A stretch of DNA of 35,497 nucleotides. Origin: Coriobacteriales bacterium (GTDB taxonomy: Bacteria > Actinomycetota > Coriobacteriia > Coriobacteriales > UBA8131). Below are positions 22,282 to 31,043 of the stretch, one piece after another (position 1 is the stretch's first letter; the number at the start of each line of letters is the position of its first letter). Made by a program: the position numbers and the translations under genes. The stretch lies in the NCBI GenBank assembly GCA_031256715.1, contig JAIRQA010000002.1, positions 1 through 35,497 of the forward strand, read 5' to 3'. Under the pieces are notes generated by a model. It saw nothing but the letters and a program-made list of their open reading frames with translations. It was not told the DNA's origin and made no database searches.

Positions 22282-23558
22282 AGGCTTAAGATGTTAATAA
22301 AGACTTGGCTATCGATTGGCAGATAGTGTCCTACCACCTGCGTATCATCTTTAGTGCAGCGTGCTGCCATTGCGTTAAAGTGTGAGTTGTCTATGCCTAG
22401 CTCTGTAAGTGTGGTGGCAAGATCAAGATTTTTAAAGAAAACCTCAAGTTCATCTGCCAGTTTGTAGGTTGCTATTTCGTCTGGGTTTTCACTTTGCTCT
22501 TGACACACCGTTTGTTCTTGATAAATATTTTGTTCTTGCCGCGTCGCAGAAACACAAGGCATAACATTAATACCAAAAATAGATTTTGCCAACTTAGCAG
22601 GCATATGCGGCTTAATTTTGGCAACATAGCGCAGCCAAGCTAAGGTTACCACAGCCATACCTTCACCATGTGTGATATTGTACTGAGCACTTAGTTCGTG
22701 CTCGATGCGGTGCGCGCCCCAACAGGCACAACGTCCAGCATCTAAAAGATTATTATGTGCCACACTTGCCAGCCACTGCAGCTCGCTGCGAGCGCCTAAG
22801 TCGCGACTGTCTTGTTTTAGGCGTTTGGCAATGTCTAATAAAGATTTAATGCCCGCCTCTATAAGGTGGTCGCTAAAGCCAGTATCTGGCACATCCGAGA
22901 AGTAGCGCTCTAAGAGGTGCGAGAGGACATCAGCAATGCCGCAACTGGTTTGGTATGCTGGCAATCCCAAAGTGTATTCGGGGTTCATAATTGCAAACTT
23001 GGGGATAATAGCGTCGTCCTCATAGCCCAACTTTAAAAGATCGTTAGAAAGGATCGCACAGTTAGATGTTTCTGACCCGCTTGAAGGCAGCGTGGTAATG
23101 ACGCCTATTGGCAGCGGCTGCATTCTAATCTGTGCACCTTCAAGCACGACAGCTTGCTTTTCTGCCAACATGCCATAGTTAACTTTGCCAGCAAAAAAAT
23201 CCCAGACGTCGCCATCGTAGGGGATGCCAAGAGCAACAGCTTTGGCGGTATCTATGGCACTGCCACCACCTACTGCCAATACAAAATTAACACCTGTCTC
23301 TTTGCCTTGTTGTACAAGCATCCGAACCAGCTCAATTCGTGGATTAGGCACAACATCACCATTTGCGCTAAAGGCGATGCCTAGCTGGTCGCAGGTATCT
23401 TGAACATGTTGATAAATACCAAGATCCTTAACAAACTCGCCGCTATAAACGAGTAAAAGCGAACTTGCTTCGTTTTGTTCAAGCAACGACTTAAGTTCGT
23501 TTAGAGCACTGGCTCCAAAGACTACCTTGCATGGGTTGTAGTATGTAAAATCTAGCAT
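22272..23558 (-). CDS. Iron-containing alcohol dehydrogenase (BdhA/YqhD-like)
   Basis: A 428-residue type III alcohol dehydrogenase, probably reducing aldehydes with NAD(P)H in the cytoplasm. The N-terminal nucleotide domain has VVFGASAL and VLAVGGGSAIDTAKAVALG. YYNPCKVVFG and DGDVWDFF are typical of the butanol dehydrogenase subgroup. The metal site should use Asp and His of SCGIADVLSHLLERYF, plus His of CWGAHRIEHEL and NITHGEGMAV. A short Gln-rich insertion (RQEQNIYQEQTVCQEQSE, about residues 345-362) looks like an expanded surface repeat. ATG 23558 has AAGG about seven bases upstream. It converges with ccmF; no functional tie to it is evident. Confidence 0.92.
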   Translation of the reverse strand: MLDFTYYNPCKVVFGASALNELKSLLEQNEASSLLLVYSGEFVKDLGIYQHVQDTCDQLGIAFSANGDVVPNPRIELVRMLVQQGKETGVNFVLAVGGGSAIDTAKAVALGIPYDGDVWDFFAGKVNYGMLAEKQAVVLEGAQIRMQPLPIGVITTLPSSGSETSNCAILSNDLLKLGYEDDAIIPKFAIMNPEYTLGLPAYQTSCGIADVLSHLLERYFSDVPDTGFSDHLIEAGIKSLLDIAKRLKQDSRDLGARSELQWLASVAHNNLLDAGRCACWGAHRIEHELSAQYNITHGEGMAVVTLAWLRYVAKIKPHMPAKLAKSIFGINVMPCVSATRQEQNIYQEQTVCQEQSENPDEIATYKLADELEVFFKNLDLATTLTELGIDNSHFNAMAARCTKDDTQVVGHYLPIDSQVFINILSLAM

Positions 23559-23720
23559 TTAAACCTTACTATATTAAAGACAAAGTGTTTCGTAAACATA
23601 TGAGCTGTCATACGAGCTGTCATATGAGCTGTGTAAAGGAAAATTCTAACTGATTGCTGCCAGACGTGCCGCCTTGCAAGTACCGTAAAATTAGCGCTGC
23701 CTAACGAGCGCTATTTGGTA

Positions 23721-23783
23721 AGTGCCGCCAAGCGAATATGTGAGTGTGGCTTAGTAAATACGCAGGTGCCGCCTAGCGAATAT
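23721..23783. repeat. 19-bp direct repeat at the AhpD-like gene stop
   Basis: AGTGCCGCCAAGCGAATAT (23721-23739) and GGTGCCGCCTAGCGAATAT (23765-23783) match at 17 of 19 positions, 44 bases apart. The second contains the stop codon (CTA, 23773-23775) of the minus-strand gene. Confidence 0.8.
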
Positions 23784-24327
23784 CGTCTCGCCAAGTTATA
23801 GGCTTAAAGTCGTCCTTTAATGGCAAAAGTCTAGCGTCTGGGTCAATTCTAAGGACAGAATTAAAGTCGTTATGTGCTTTCATTTGTGCGGCAAAGCCAA
23901 CGATAACAACACTCTCAACTTCATTAAAATGGCTGCGCAAACGTGAAAAAAGCTCATCAGATACAGCATTGGGATCTTTAACAATCTGAGTACCAAGGTC
24001 TACCAGCAGCTGCTCTTTGTCGTCAAGTTCAAGTGCCAGCGGGTCATCGCCCAAATCCTTTAAGTCGCTAATAAAGAATAGCGAGCACAGAAGGCATCCA
24101 TTCGTTGTGGAGATTGCGTGGGCATAAACCATTGCCGCACGCTTGCCAACTACCTCTACCAGCCGTGCCCATGAGGTGTACCAACCCATAAATGCATCAT
24201 AGGTCGCATAGTCTTTAAGCAAAACTTGCTTCATGTTGCTCAATTTTCCTTGTGCGACATAGTTGTCGTAGGCTTGTCGCGCCTCTTTGCTTAACTCTTC
24301 TTCTTTTACAAATGCCACTCTGGTCAT
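23773..24327 (-). CDS. AhpD-fold / carboxymuconolactone decarboxylase-like protein
   Basis: A protein of about 184 residues that fits the AhpD-like (CMD) fold: helical, with MVYAHAISTTNGCLLCSLFFIS around the redox-type CXXC. Family peroxidase members carry CXXCXXXH; here the residue three after the second Cys is Phe or Ile rather than His, so the proton-relay histidine seems absent and peroxidase activity is doubtful. Some family members only use the fold in metabolism. The fifth codon ATG 24327 is chosen as start because GGAG lies seven bases before it; ATG 24339 has only a weak site. It sits between alcohol dehydrogenase and cysK on the same strand, with gaps over 200 bases, so it is probably a separate transcript. 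Confidence 0.7.
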   Translation of the reverse strand: MTRVAFVKEEELSKEARQAYDNYVAQGKLSNMKQVLLKDYATYDAFMGWYTSWARLVEVVGKRAAMVYAHAISTTNGCLLCSLFFISDLKDLGDDPLALELDDKEQLLVDLGTQIVKDPNAVSDELFSRLRSHFNEVESVVIVGFAAQMKAHNDFNSVLRIDPDARLLPLKDDFKPITWRDDIR

Positions 24328-24479
24328 AGTTGTCTCCATTCTGCCGCTTCCAAACGGCTAAAAAACGTTTTGGATGCTAACCATTCTTTCATGCTTCCCT
24401 CATTTTCTTTTGTGGAGAATAGCTTAGGCTGCCATCTCTTTGATACATAGGTAAGTTAAACTTGTTTTAATGCTTTTTA

Positions 24480-24570
24480 GCGCAACATTTAGCGCAACGT
24501 TTAACGCAGCGCTTAACGTAACACATAATGGAGCACCTAACGCAACGCTTAACGTAGCTGTAAACGCAAT
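24480..24570. repeat. 12-bp degenerate tandem repeat (TAACGCAACGCT-like)
   Basis: Units resembling TTAACGCAACGC follow each other with small changes across most of the gap between cysK and the AhpD-like gene. Spacing drifts around 12 bases. No gene is present. Confidence 0.7.
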
Positions 24571-24589
24571 GCTAACAAATTTCAGTCTC

Positions 24590-24623
24590 TTTGGCTATAC
24601 TGCAAATTTGGCTATTCTGCAAA
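24590..24623. repeat. 17-bp tandem repeat spanning the cysK stop
   Basis: TTTGGCTATACTGCAAA (24590-24606) is followed directly by TTTGGCTATTCTGCAAA (24607-24623). The cysK stop codon (CTA at 24612-24614) and its last codons are in the second copy, so the gene end has been duplicated outward with one change. Confidence 0.92.
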
Positions 24624-25541
24624 CAAAGCCGTAGACAAGTAGCGCTCACCAGTATCAGGTAAAATGGCAACAATTTTCTTACCAAAATTTTCTGGGCGCA
24701 AGGCAAGCTGTGTTGCTGCCCATAATGCGGCACCAGATGAGATACCTACAAGTATACCATCAGTCTTTGCCAAGGTGCGTCCAGTAGCAAACGCGTCGTC
24801 GTTTTCGACAGTAATAATTTCGTTATAGATTTGGGTATTTAAGACATCAGGAACAAAGCCAGCTCCTATACCTTGAATCTTGTGTGGCCCAGGCGTTCCT
24901 TTAGAGAGCACGGGTGACGCGGCGGGCTCAACAGCAACAATGTAGATGTCAGATTTCTTCTCTCTAAGATATTCGCCAGCACCTGTGATTGTACCTCCAG
25001 TGCCTATGCCACTAACAAAGATGTCAATATCGCCAGCGGTCGCTTCCCAAATCTCAGGACCTGTTGTTGCCTTGTGAATAGCTGGGTTTGCTGGGTTTAC
25101 GAATTGTCCGGGAATAAAGCTATTAGAAGTTTCCTCTGCAAGTTCGCTGGCTCGCGCTATGGCTCCCTTCATGCCCTTGGCGCCATCTGTGAGTACTAGC
25201 TCTGCTCCATAGGCAGCTAATAGATTTCGGCGCTCGACGCTCATTGTGTCGGGCATAGTTAGAATAAGACGATACCCGCGAGCGGCTGCGATTGCCGCCA
25301 GCCCAATACCTGTGTTGCCACTGGTAGGCTCGATAAGTATTGTGTCTTTGTTAATCTTTCCTGCTTTTTCTGCATCGTCTATCATTGCCAAAGCAATACG
25401 GTCTTTTACACTGCCAGCGGGATTAAAGGATTCTAATTTTGCTATTATGCTAGCTTGCAACTCTTTTTGGGAAATGTAGCCGGAAAGCTCAAGTAAAGGT
25501 GTGCCACCAACTAACTCACTGATATTTTTGTAGACGGGCAT
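24612..25541 (-). CDS. cysK: Cysteine synthase A (O-acetylserine sulfhydrylase)
   Basis: A PLP enzyme that makes L-cysteine from O-acetylserine and sulfide. At 309 residues it has the normal CysK length. Lys46 in NPAGSVKDR binds [15 protein letters not shown] is the substrate loop; [13 protein letters not shown] binds the PLP phosphate; and [11 protein letters not shown] follows near the end. AAGGAGG lies six bases before ATG 25541. The amino-acid ABC importer is upstream on the same strand after a gap of about 200 bases, so joint regulation around sulfur amino acids is possible but not shown. Confidence 0.96.
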   Translation of the reverse strand: MPVYKNISELVGGTPLLELSGYISQKELQASIIAKLESFNPAGSVKDRIALAMIDDAEKAGKINKDTILIEPTSGNTGIGLAAIAAARGYRLILTMPDTMSVERRNLLAAYGAELVLTDGAKGMKGAIARASELAEETSNSFIPGQFVNPANPAIHKATTGPEIWEATAGDIDIFVSGIGTGGTITGAGEYLREKKSDIYIVAVEPAASPVLSKGTPGPHKIQGIGAGFVPDVLNTQIYNEIITVENDDAFATGRTLAKTDGILVGISSGAALWAATQLALRPENFGKKIVAILPDTGERYLSTALFAE

Positions 25542-25744
25542 AGTTCCTCCTTAAATGTTAAGAGCGTAAGTATTTAGTTGTACAGCAGCCTATTGGCATG
25601 CTGTTAGATAAAACCTACTAAACTTACAAGTTTATATGGTAATAAAAGATTATAGCTTAAATTTAAGGAGTGTGTCAAGTAGACGGGGTAAAAAATCAGC
25701 ATAAAAAAGCAGCAGAAAAGTTAGCCTCAAAATCAGGTGAAAAA

Positions 25745-26629
25745 TTATGCGTAATGCGATAAAAAGGTTTTAGTGCGCATATGTTGGGGATTATTTATAA
25801 GTTCGCTAGCAGTTCCCTGCTCAACAATTACGCCAGCCTCCATAAATATGATACGGTCAGCTACATCGCGGGCAAAAGACATCTCGTGCGTGACTATGGC
25901 CATTGTCATGTTTTCTGCGGCTAAGTCGCGAATTACTTTTAGGACATCGCGTGTTAGCTCTGGGTCAAGAGCGCTTGTTGGCTCATCAAAAAACAAAATG
26001 GAGGGGTTTAAGGCAAGCGCTCTAGCTATTGCTACGCGTTGCTGTTGACCGCCGGAAAGTTCGCAAGGAACCATTTTCTCCTTGCCGGAAAGCCCCATCT
26101 TTGCTAAAAGCGCGTGCGCCTGAGTCATCACTTCATCGCGGTTGCGTTTCTGTACGCGGATCGCGGCATCGGTGACATTGTGCAAGACCGAACAGTGAGG
26201 GAAGAGATTAAAGCTCTGAAAGACAAGTCCAAAGCGCGATTTCGCTTCCTTAAGGACACTTTTTGGCGCGTAGATAGCATGTCCGTGAGCATCGTTTTTG
26301 GCAACTACTAAATCGCCATAGGCCAATGTGCCGCTTTGAAAGGTTTCTAACAGGGTAGCGCAGCGCAGTAGCGTAGACTTACCAGAGCCTGAAGGACCGA
26401 TAATTGCAACAACCTCGCCAGCGTTAATGTGCAAGCTGATGCTTTGCAATACACAAACATTGCCATAGCTTTTTTGTATGTGCGTCAGCTTAACTAAGGA
26501 TTTTTCTTGCGGCAACAATGAAGTCGTGTTATTTGCACCATTTGCAACACTTACGGCGCCTGTGCTTACCGCATTAGTTGCGGCACTAACGCAACTTATG
26601 TCTTCGCTGCCCCTAACGATATCAGTCAT
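25745..26629 (-). CDS. Polar amino-acid ABC transporter ATP-binding protein
   Basis: ATPase subunit of an amino-acid importer (GlnQ/HisP/TcyC type). Walker A GPSGSGKST is at residues 78-86, the Q-loop region is GLVFQSFNLFPH, the signature is LSGGQQQR, Walker B is ILFFDEPTSALDPE, and the H-loop is AIVTHEMSFARD. The first 44 residues are a low-complexity Ala/Ser/Asn extension, longer than usual; a later start is possible but no better ribosome site is evident. ATG 26629 overlaps the permease stop by 8 bases, so the genes are translationally coupled. It is the last gene of the importer operon. Confidence 0.94.
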   Translation of the reverse strand: MTDIVRGSEDISCVSAATNAVSTGAVSVANGANNTTSLLPQEKSLVKLTHIQKSYGNVCVLQSISLHINAGEVVAIIGPSGSGKSTLLRCATLLETFQSGTLAYGDLVVAKNDAHGHAIYAPKSVLKEAKSRFGLVFQSFNLFPHCSVLHNVTDAAIRVQKRNRDEVMTQAHALLAKMGLSGKEKMVPCELSGGQQQRVAIARALALNPSILFFDEPTSALDPELTRDVLKVIRDLAAENMTMAIVTHEMSFARDVADRIIFMEAGVIVEQGTASELINNPQHMRTKTFLSHYA

Positions 26630-27275
26630 GGTAGTAGTCCATTATCTTCTCTACTCTATTCATAATAAACGCAACTATTGCGTTAAAGACGTAGTAAAAC
26701 ACCCCAGCAACTGCAAAGGCTATCATAGATTTTTGTGCGGCAGCAATGGCTTTTGCTGTGGTAAACATTTCTGGAACGCTTAGAACAAACGATAACGATG
26801 TATCTTTTACCAACGTGATAACCTCATTGGTAACTGCTGGCAAGATACGTTTTACTACCTGAAGAAAAACAATGAAAATAAAGGTTTGTGAACGCGAGTA
26901 ACCCAAGACTCCCGCGGCTTCATACTGACCATGTGGTATAGACTGAATGCCGCTGCGATAGATTTCTGCAAAATAGGCGGCATAGTTTATAACAAAAGCA
27001 ATAATTGTGGCTATGAAGCGATAGTTGTCGCTTATGCTTATACCAAAACCGAAGTAGGGAAGATAGTAGACAACCATTAGCTGTAGCATAAGAGGTGTAC
27101 CGCGCATGATAGAAATATAAATTTGTACTAGCCACGATAGCGGCTTTATTCGGCTCATACGACCAAAGGCAACAAGAAGTCCTAAGGGCAGCGAGCCTAG
27201 AAGTGTTAGAATGAATATCTGTAAGCTTACAAGAAATCCTTCGCCCAACATTGCAAGTATGAGTGTCAGATCCAT
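26622..27275 (-). CDS. Polar amino-acid ABC transporter permease
   Basis: A 217-residue HisM/GlnP-type membrane permease with about five helices. MRGTPLMLQLMVVYYLPYFG is the conserved start of the family transmembrane domain. The EAA-type loop is recognisable as YRSGIQSIPHGQYEAAGVLG, which contacts the ATPase. A single permease gene implies a homodimer. It begins 81 bases after the binding-protein stop and overlaps the ATPase gene by 8 bases. Its own ribosome site is weak (AGAAAG). Confidence 0.94.
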   Translation of the reverse strand: MDLTLILAMLGEGFLVSLQIFILTLLGSLPLGLLVAFGRMSRIKPLSWLVQIYISIMRGTPLMLQLMVVYYLPYFGFGISISDNYRFIATIIAFVINYAAYFAEIYRSGIQSIPHGQYEAAGVLGYSRSQTFIFIVFLQVVKRILPAVTNEVITLVKDTSLSFVLSVPEMFTTAKAIAAAQKSMIAFAVAGVFYYVFNAIVAFIMNRVEKIMDYYHD

Positions 27276-27346
27276 AGCTTGTTATACTTTCTGTGCATTC
27301 CCACTTCCTTTTTTTGTTGGTTCTCGCTGCCCTTGTTGCGCATAGC

Positions 27347-27367
27347 TAATACCAAGTTAGGGTATTA
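27347..27367 (-). other. Hairpin overlapping the binding-protein stop codon
   Basis: TAATACC (27347-27353) and GGTATTA (27361-27367) are perfectly complementary, with the stop codon of the binding-protein gene (27357-27359) in the loop. On the transcript this lies between binding protein and permease. It may protect the upstream message, as is common in such operons, but the 7-bp AT-rich stem is modest. Confidence 0.4.
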
Positions 27368-28262
27368 ATATCCACATATCATAACTAATGCCCTGATCGC
27401 TATATTTCTGGCAAATTGTTTTTATAGTACCATCGGCAAACATTTCTTTGAGAGTTTTTTGAACCTGATCGCGCAGCTCCAAATTCCCCTTCAGAAAGCC
27501 TACGCCATAATGCTCTGAAGAGAGTTGATCTTTTTCTAGTATAGTGAACAAAGCTTCCTTGCCGGCAATTTGAAATTTGGCAACAGGAAGATCCATGGCA
27601 ACTGCGTCTACAGAGCCGCTCTCTAGCTCTAGAAAAGCACTATTGTAGTCTGGCACTGTCTGCACCTTTTTAAAAGTTTTGGCGAGTTCTTCTTGGTCTC
27701 CACCTGGCTCTAGCAGGTGCAAGGCAGCGCTGTCGGCTTGCGCCATGACTATTTTATCTTTAAGATCATCAAGTGTGGTTATGCCAGAATCTTTTCTCAC
27801 CACAATTACTTGACTGTTGTCCATGTAAGGCTCGGTAAAGGTATAGTCGCTTTCGCGCCCCTCAATGGTAAATCCATTCCAGATGCAGTCGATAGCGCCG
27901 CTTGAAAGCTCAAGATCTTTGGCGTCCCAGTTTATGGGCTTATACTCTACCTCCCAGCCCAAACGTTTGCAAACTTCTTTGGCGCAGTCTAAGTCGAAAC
28001 CCGTAAACTTACCATCGTTACCAATGTAGCCATAGGGAGGAAAATCTTGGTCGAAGCCAACAATAAGTTTTGTGACTTTGGTGCTTGCGTTGCTGTTGCT
28101 TTGAGTTGTTGTCGTGGTGCCACCTGCCCCGCTTGCAGTGTCTGAATTGTCTGTTGTGTTGCTACCACTACCAGATGTGCCACCGGTGCAGCCAACCAGA
28201 AGCATGATTGACACCACGCAGGCTAACACCATGAATAAAATAGATAACTTTCTTTGTTTCAT
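27357..28262 (-). CDS. Polar amino-acid ABC transporter substrate-binding lipoprotein
   Basis: A 301-residue extracellular solute-binding protein of family 3. A lipoprotein signal ends at LLVGC (Cys25), followed by a Gly/Ser/Thr-rich tether to about residue 60. The bilobed domain follows: VGFDQDFPPYGYIGNDGKFT, GFDLDCAKEVCKRLGW, and IDCIWNGFTIEGRESDYTFT, the last typical of amino-acid binding members. The exact ligand is unknown. Cystine is a reasonable guess given the nearby cysK, but glutamine or arginine cannot be excluded. AAAGGA precedes ATG 28262 by seven bases. First gene of the importer operon. Confidence 0.93.
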   Translation of the reverse strand: MKQRKLSILFMVLACVVSIMLLVGCTGGTSGSGSNTTDNSDTASGAGGTTTTTQSNSNASTKVTKLIVGFDQDFPPYGYIGNDGKFTGFDLDCAKEVCKRLGWEVEYKPINWDAKDLELSSGAIDCIWNGFTIEGRESDYTFTEPYMDNSQVIVVRKDSGITTLDDLKDKIVMAQADSAALHLLEPGGDQEELAKTFKKVQTVPDYNSAFLELESGSVDAVAMDLPVAKFQIAGKEALFTILEKDQLSSEHYGVGFLKGNLELRDQVQKTLKEMFADGTIKTICQKYSDQGISYDMWILIP

Positions 28263-28289
28263 TTTGTTCCTTTCTGTTTTCTCTTTTAA

Positions 28290-28308
28290 ATGTCTTACAA
28301 AAAGACAT
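28290..28308 (-). promoter_or_regulatory. Inverted repeat in the ABC operon leader
   Basis: ATGTCTT (28290-28296) and AAGACAT (28302-28308) form a perfect 7-bp dyad with a 5-base loop, 28-46 bases upstream of the binding-protein start. It is a candidate operator or leader stem. Confidence 0.4.
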
Positions 28309-28489
28309 CTCTCTTATTGTGGGTTGCAGAGCAAGTTTGCAGCCAATTAATGCTGCTTGCTATATTTGTTGCATAAAATATCGGTTACCCAAAATAGCAA
28401 AGTATATCATAGCCCATAAGCTTTCTTTATGCTTAGGCAGATACGTGATCTTTGCTAAATGATTCTTAGTGCTCCCTAGCGCTACATCG

Positions 28490-28540
28490 GCGATTTTTGT
28501 TTAACCGCGATTTTTGTTTAACTACGATTTTTGTTTAACC
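28490..28540. repeat. 17-bp tandem repeat, three copies
   Basis: CGATTTTTGTTTAA recurs at 28491, 28508 and 28525 with an exact 17-base period and only small changes in the joining bases. Confidence 0.9.
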
Positions 28541-28544
28541 GCGA

Positions 28545-28680
28545 CACGCATATCAACCACCGCAAACCAAACACTAAGCAAGCGCAAGCCTAGCACAAAC
28601 CAAACACAGCAAGCGCAAGCCTAGCGCAAACTACGCAAACCAAACATGCAAACCAACCACGCAAACCAAACAAAGCTATA
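28545..28680. repeat. CAAACCAAACA-rich degenerate repeat tract
   Basis: A strongly strand-biased (C/A-rich) stretch repeats GCAAACCAAACA and AGCAAGCGCAAGCCTAGC(A/G)C with variable spacing. No reading frame of interest crosses it. Confidence 0.7.
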
Positions 28681-28714
28681 TTAAATCGAACAAACTAAGC
28701 ACACACAGTCTATC

Positions 28715-28730
28715 TGATATAATTTTAAAG
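28715..28730 (+). promoter_or_regulatory. Extended -10 promoter for the small membrane peptide and glycosyltransferase genes
   Basis: TGATATAAT at 28715-28723 matches the extended -10 consensus TGnTATAAT. Transcription should begin about 28730, leaving zero to three bases before the ATG at 28733. No ribosome site is visible there, so the message is predicted to be leaderless. No clear -35 box is seen, as is usual for extended -10 promoters. Confidence 0.55.
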
Positions 28731-28732
28731 TT

Positions 28733-28876
28733 ATGAATTTTTCAGAGATAACCCCCACAGATATCTTTGCTGCGCTTAGCGCTGCCGTTATTGCTGCAGC
28801 TGTGATTGCCTTATTTGTAGTAGATGGCAAAGCGACAGAAGTTTGTACCGCATATGAGGATGGTTTTAAAAAATGA
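28733..28876 (+). CDS. Small single-helix membrane peptide (47 residues)
   Basis: A short frame of 47 codons from ATG 28733 to TGA 28874-28876. After a polar start (NFSEITPTD) it has one hydrophobic helix (about residues 11-33: IFAALSAAVIAAAVIALFVV) and a charged tail (DGKATEVCTAYEDGFKK). Its stop overlaps the start of the glycosyltransferase gene in an ATGA arrangement, which indicates translational coupling, and a strong -10 lies directly upstream. No family is recognised. It may be a membrane partner of the glycosyltransferase or mainly a leader that delivers ribosomes to it. The evidence for coding is position and composition only. Confidence 0.6.
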   Translation: MNFSEITPTDIFAALSAAVIAAAVIALFVVDGKATEVCTAYEDGFKK

Positions 28877-31017
28877 ATGGCAGTTTAGACACTAAAAATA
28901 ACGCCCTAAAGTGCGCCGCCGACGCCGCCGCTCAGGATATGACTTGCGTTTCTGCTCAAGTCGATAATGCCCTAAAGTGCGCCGCAACCGACGACAGCGC
29001 CACGGACGCAGCGGCATTAAAGCGCAATCTTGCTTTGGCTAAGCAGGAAGCACTTCTCTACAAAACTATGCTTGAAGAGCGCGAACGCCGCATTGCCGAT
29101 CTGGAAAACTCCAGTTCGTGGAAAATAACCGCGCCATTAAGATTTGCCGGACGCTTGGCGCGTATAGCACTAAAGTCGCTAGCTGCTGTGCGTTATATTC
29201 CTAAGTTCGTGGGTTTTGCGCGCGAACACAGTTTTGGCGAGGCGGCTCATCAGGCAAAACATGCCTTTAAGCGACTGATAAGGTCTGGGGCGGTTCTTGG
29301 TTTGATGGTGCAAGTAAACTATGAGGTTACGCCAGAAGAGCGTCGCAAGCAAGAGCAGCATGCTTTTTCTAAAAACATTAGTTTTAGCATTCTTACTCCC
29401 ATGTATAATACCATCCCTGAATATTTTAAGGAATTACTGGACTCCCTTTACGCGCAAACTTATGCAAACTGGCAGCTCTGCCTTGCCGATGCAAGTGACG
29501 AACAAAGTGATAACGGCCGCGTATCTAGTGACATGGCAATAGCTGCAGCAGAGGCAGACTCGCGTATTTTATACAAAAAACTAGAATGCAATGAAGGAAT
29601 CTCGCCTAATACCAACGCCGCCTTGGCAATGGCAACCGGCGACTATATAGTCTTGCTTGATCACGATGACCTATTACATCCATCTGCACTATACGAATTT
29701 GCTTTAGCAATAGATGCCAGCGCCAAAAATGGCGCCGAAGCCGACATGCTCTATAGTGACGAAGTGCGTTTTTTAAAGACACCGGCAACTGCTTTTGACC
29801 CAAACTTTAAGCCGGACTTCTCGCCAGATTTGCTGCGGAGCTATAACTATATTACTCATCTGTTGGTATTTAGCCGAAAGCTGCAGCAAAAGGTTGGACT
29901 TTTCGACCCTGAATGCAGCGGCTCGCAAGACTATGATATGGCTTTGCGATTAAGCGAGCATGCTAGCAAGATAGTACATATACCTAAGTTGCTTTATTTT
30001 TGGCGGCAAAATGATAGTTCATTTTCGGCAGGCAAAAAGCAACTTGTTACTTGTATGTATGCCGCCAAGCATGCGTTAAAAAATCATCTTGAGCGTCTAG
30101 ATATGCCAGGTGAGATTGTCGATCTTAATTACATGACAATCTATCGCATACGCTATAAGATTAAAGAGGAACCTCTTGTCTCTATAATCATTCCCAACAA
30201 AGACCACGTACAGGATTTAAGCAAATGCCTTGACTCTATTTATGAACGCTCGACATATCGCAATTTTCAGATATTAGTTGTTGAGAATAACAGCGAGGCA
30301 CAGGAGACGTTTCATTACTATCAGACTATTGAGTCTAAAGGCAAAGCTCGTGTCCTTGTTTATCAGGGTGATGGCGGTTTTAATTTTTCTGCTATTAATA
30401 ATTTTGCTGCCCGTGAGGCAAAAGGTGACTACCTACTTTTCTTAAACAATGATATCGAAGTTGTTAGCCCCGATTGGCTGCAGGAAATGCTGGGATTTGC
30501 TCAGAGAAAAGATGTTGCGGCAGTAGGAGCGCGCTTGCTGTATCCAGATAAAACCGTGCAACATGCCGGTGTTGTTTTAGGTATAAACGGTGTTGCCGGT
30601 CATGCTCACAAGGGCATGCCCGTGAGTCATACAGGCTATATGTTTCGCTTGCAAGTGGCTCAGAATTTTCTTGCAGTTACGGGTGCCTGCCTAATGGTTT
30701 CTAAAGATAAGTTTTGGCAGGTGAATGGTTTTGATGAGTCACTTGCTGTTGCTTTTAATGATGTCGATTTTTGTCTTAGGTTGCATGAGGCGGGGTATGT
30801 GAATGTTTTTACTCCTTATGCTGAGCTTTTTCATTACGAGAGCAAAAGTCGTGGGTATGAGGATACGCCAGAGAAAAAGAAGCGTTTTGCAAACGAGTCG
30901 CGACAATTGCGCTTGCGATGGGTAAATCTTTTGCAGGACACAGACCCATATTACAATCCAAATCTGACATTGTTCAGGGAGGATTTTTCTGTGCAAGTTA
31001 AGGAAGAGAAAAAGTAA
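28873..31017 (+). CDS. Double-domain family 2 glycosyltransferase, rhamnan-type
   Basis: A 714-residue cytoplasmic or membrane-associated glycosyltransferase that probably builds a cell-surface polysaccharide. A coiled-coil-like N-terminus leads to SSSWKITAPLR (residues 80-90), a motif common in rhamnan and other surface-glycan proteins. The first GT2 domain (about 170-400) opens with FSILTPMYNT and has the nucleotide-sugar/metal motif DHDD (263-266). The second (about 435-690) opens with PLVSIIIPNKDH and has NND (525-527), with later GAVGARLLYPD-like and FDESLAVAFNDVDFCLRL segments typical of rhamnosyltransferases. Two active-site motifs suggest two sugars are added. Its ATG overlaps the small peptide stop. 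The N-terminal 35 residues contain a duplicated NALKCAA. The acceptor and sugar are unknown. Confidence 0.92.
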   Translation: MNGSLDTKNNALKCAADAAAQDMTCVSAQVDNALKCAATDDSATDAAALKRNLALAKQEALLYKTMLEERERRIADLENSSSWKITAPLRFAGRLARIALKSLAAVRYIPKFVGFAREHSFGEAAHQAKHAFKRLIRSGAVLGLMVQVNYEVTPEERRKQEQHAFSKNISFSILTPMYNTIPEYFKELLDSLYAQTYANWQLCLADASDEQSDNGRVSSDMAIAAAEADSRILYKKLECNEGISPNTNAALAMATGDYIVLLDHDDLLHPSALYEFALAIDASAKNGAEADMLYSDEVRFLKTPATAFDPNFKPDFSPDLLRSYNYITHLLVFSRKLQQKVGLFDPECSGSQDYDMALRLSEHASKIVHIPKLLYFWRQNDSSFSAGKKQLVTCMYAAKHALKNHLERLDMPGEIVDLNYMTIYRIRYKIKEEPLVSIIIPNKDHVQDLSKCLDSIYERSTYRNFQILVVENNSEAQETFHYYQTIESKGKARVLVYQGDGGFNFSAINNFAAREAKGDYLLFLNNDIEVVSPDWLQEMLGFAQRKDVAAVGARLLYPDKTVQHAGVVLGINGVAGHAHKGMPVSHTGYMFRLQVAQNFLAVTGACLMVSKDKFWQVNGFDESLAVAFNDVDFCLRLHEAGYVNVFTPYAELFHYESKSRGYEDTPEKKKRFANESRQLRLRWVNLLQDTDPYYNPNLTLFREDFSVQVKEEKK

Positions 31018-31043
31018 AGAGTAATAAAGGAAAAGCATATATG

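Larger units (their letters stand above)
28263..28732. other. Intergenic region with repeats between the ABC importer and the glycan genes
   Basis: About 470 bases without a gene. From left to right: a leader hairpin at 28290-28308, a unique AT-rich stretch, a 17-bp triplicate at 28490-28540, a CAAACCAAACA/AGCGCAAGCC-rich repetitive tract at about 28545-28680, and a strong -10 element at 28715-28723. Confidence 0.65.

Noticed and set aside
22115-22297. Plus-strand frame with repeated TTWLASITRQVS
   Set aside because: It translates the end of ccmF out of frame and then the 36-bp repeat; it is not a gene.
28490-28680. CRISPR-like array
   Set aside because: Units are directly adjacent or degenerate without unique spacers of constant length, and no cas gene is in the window.
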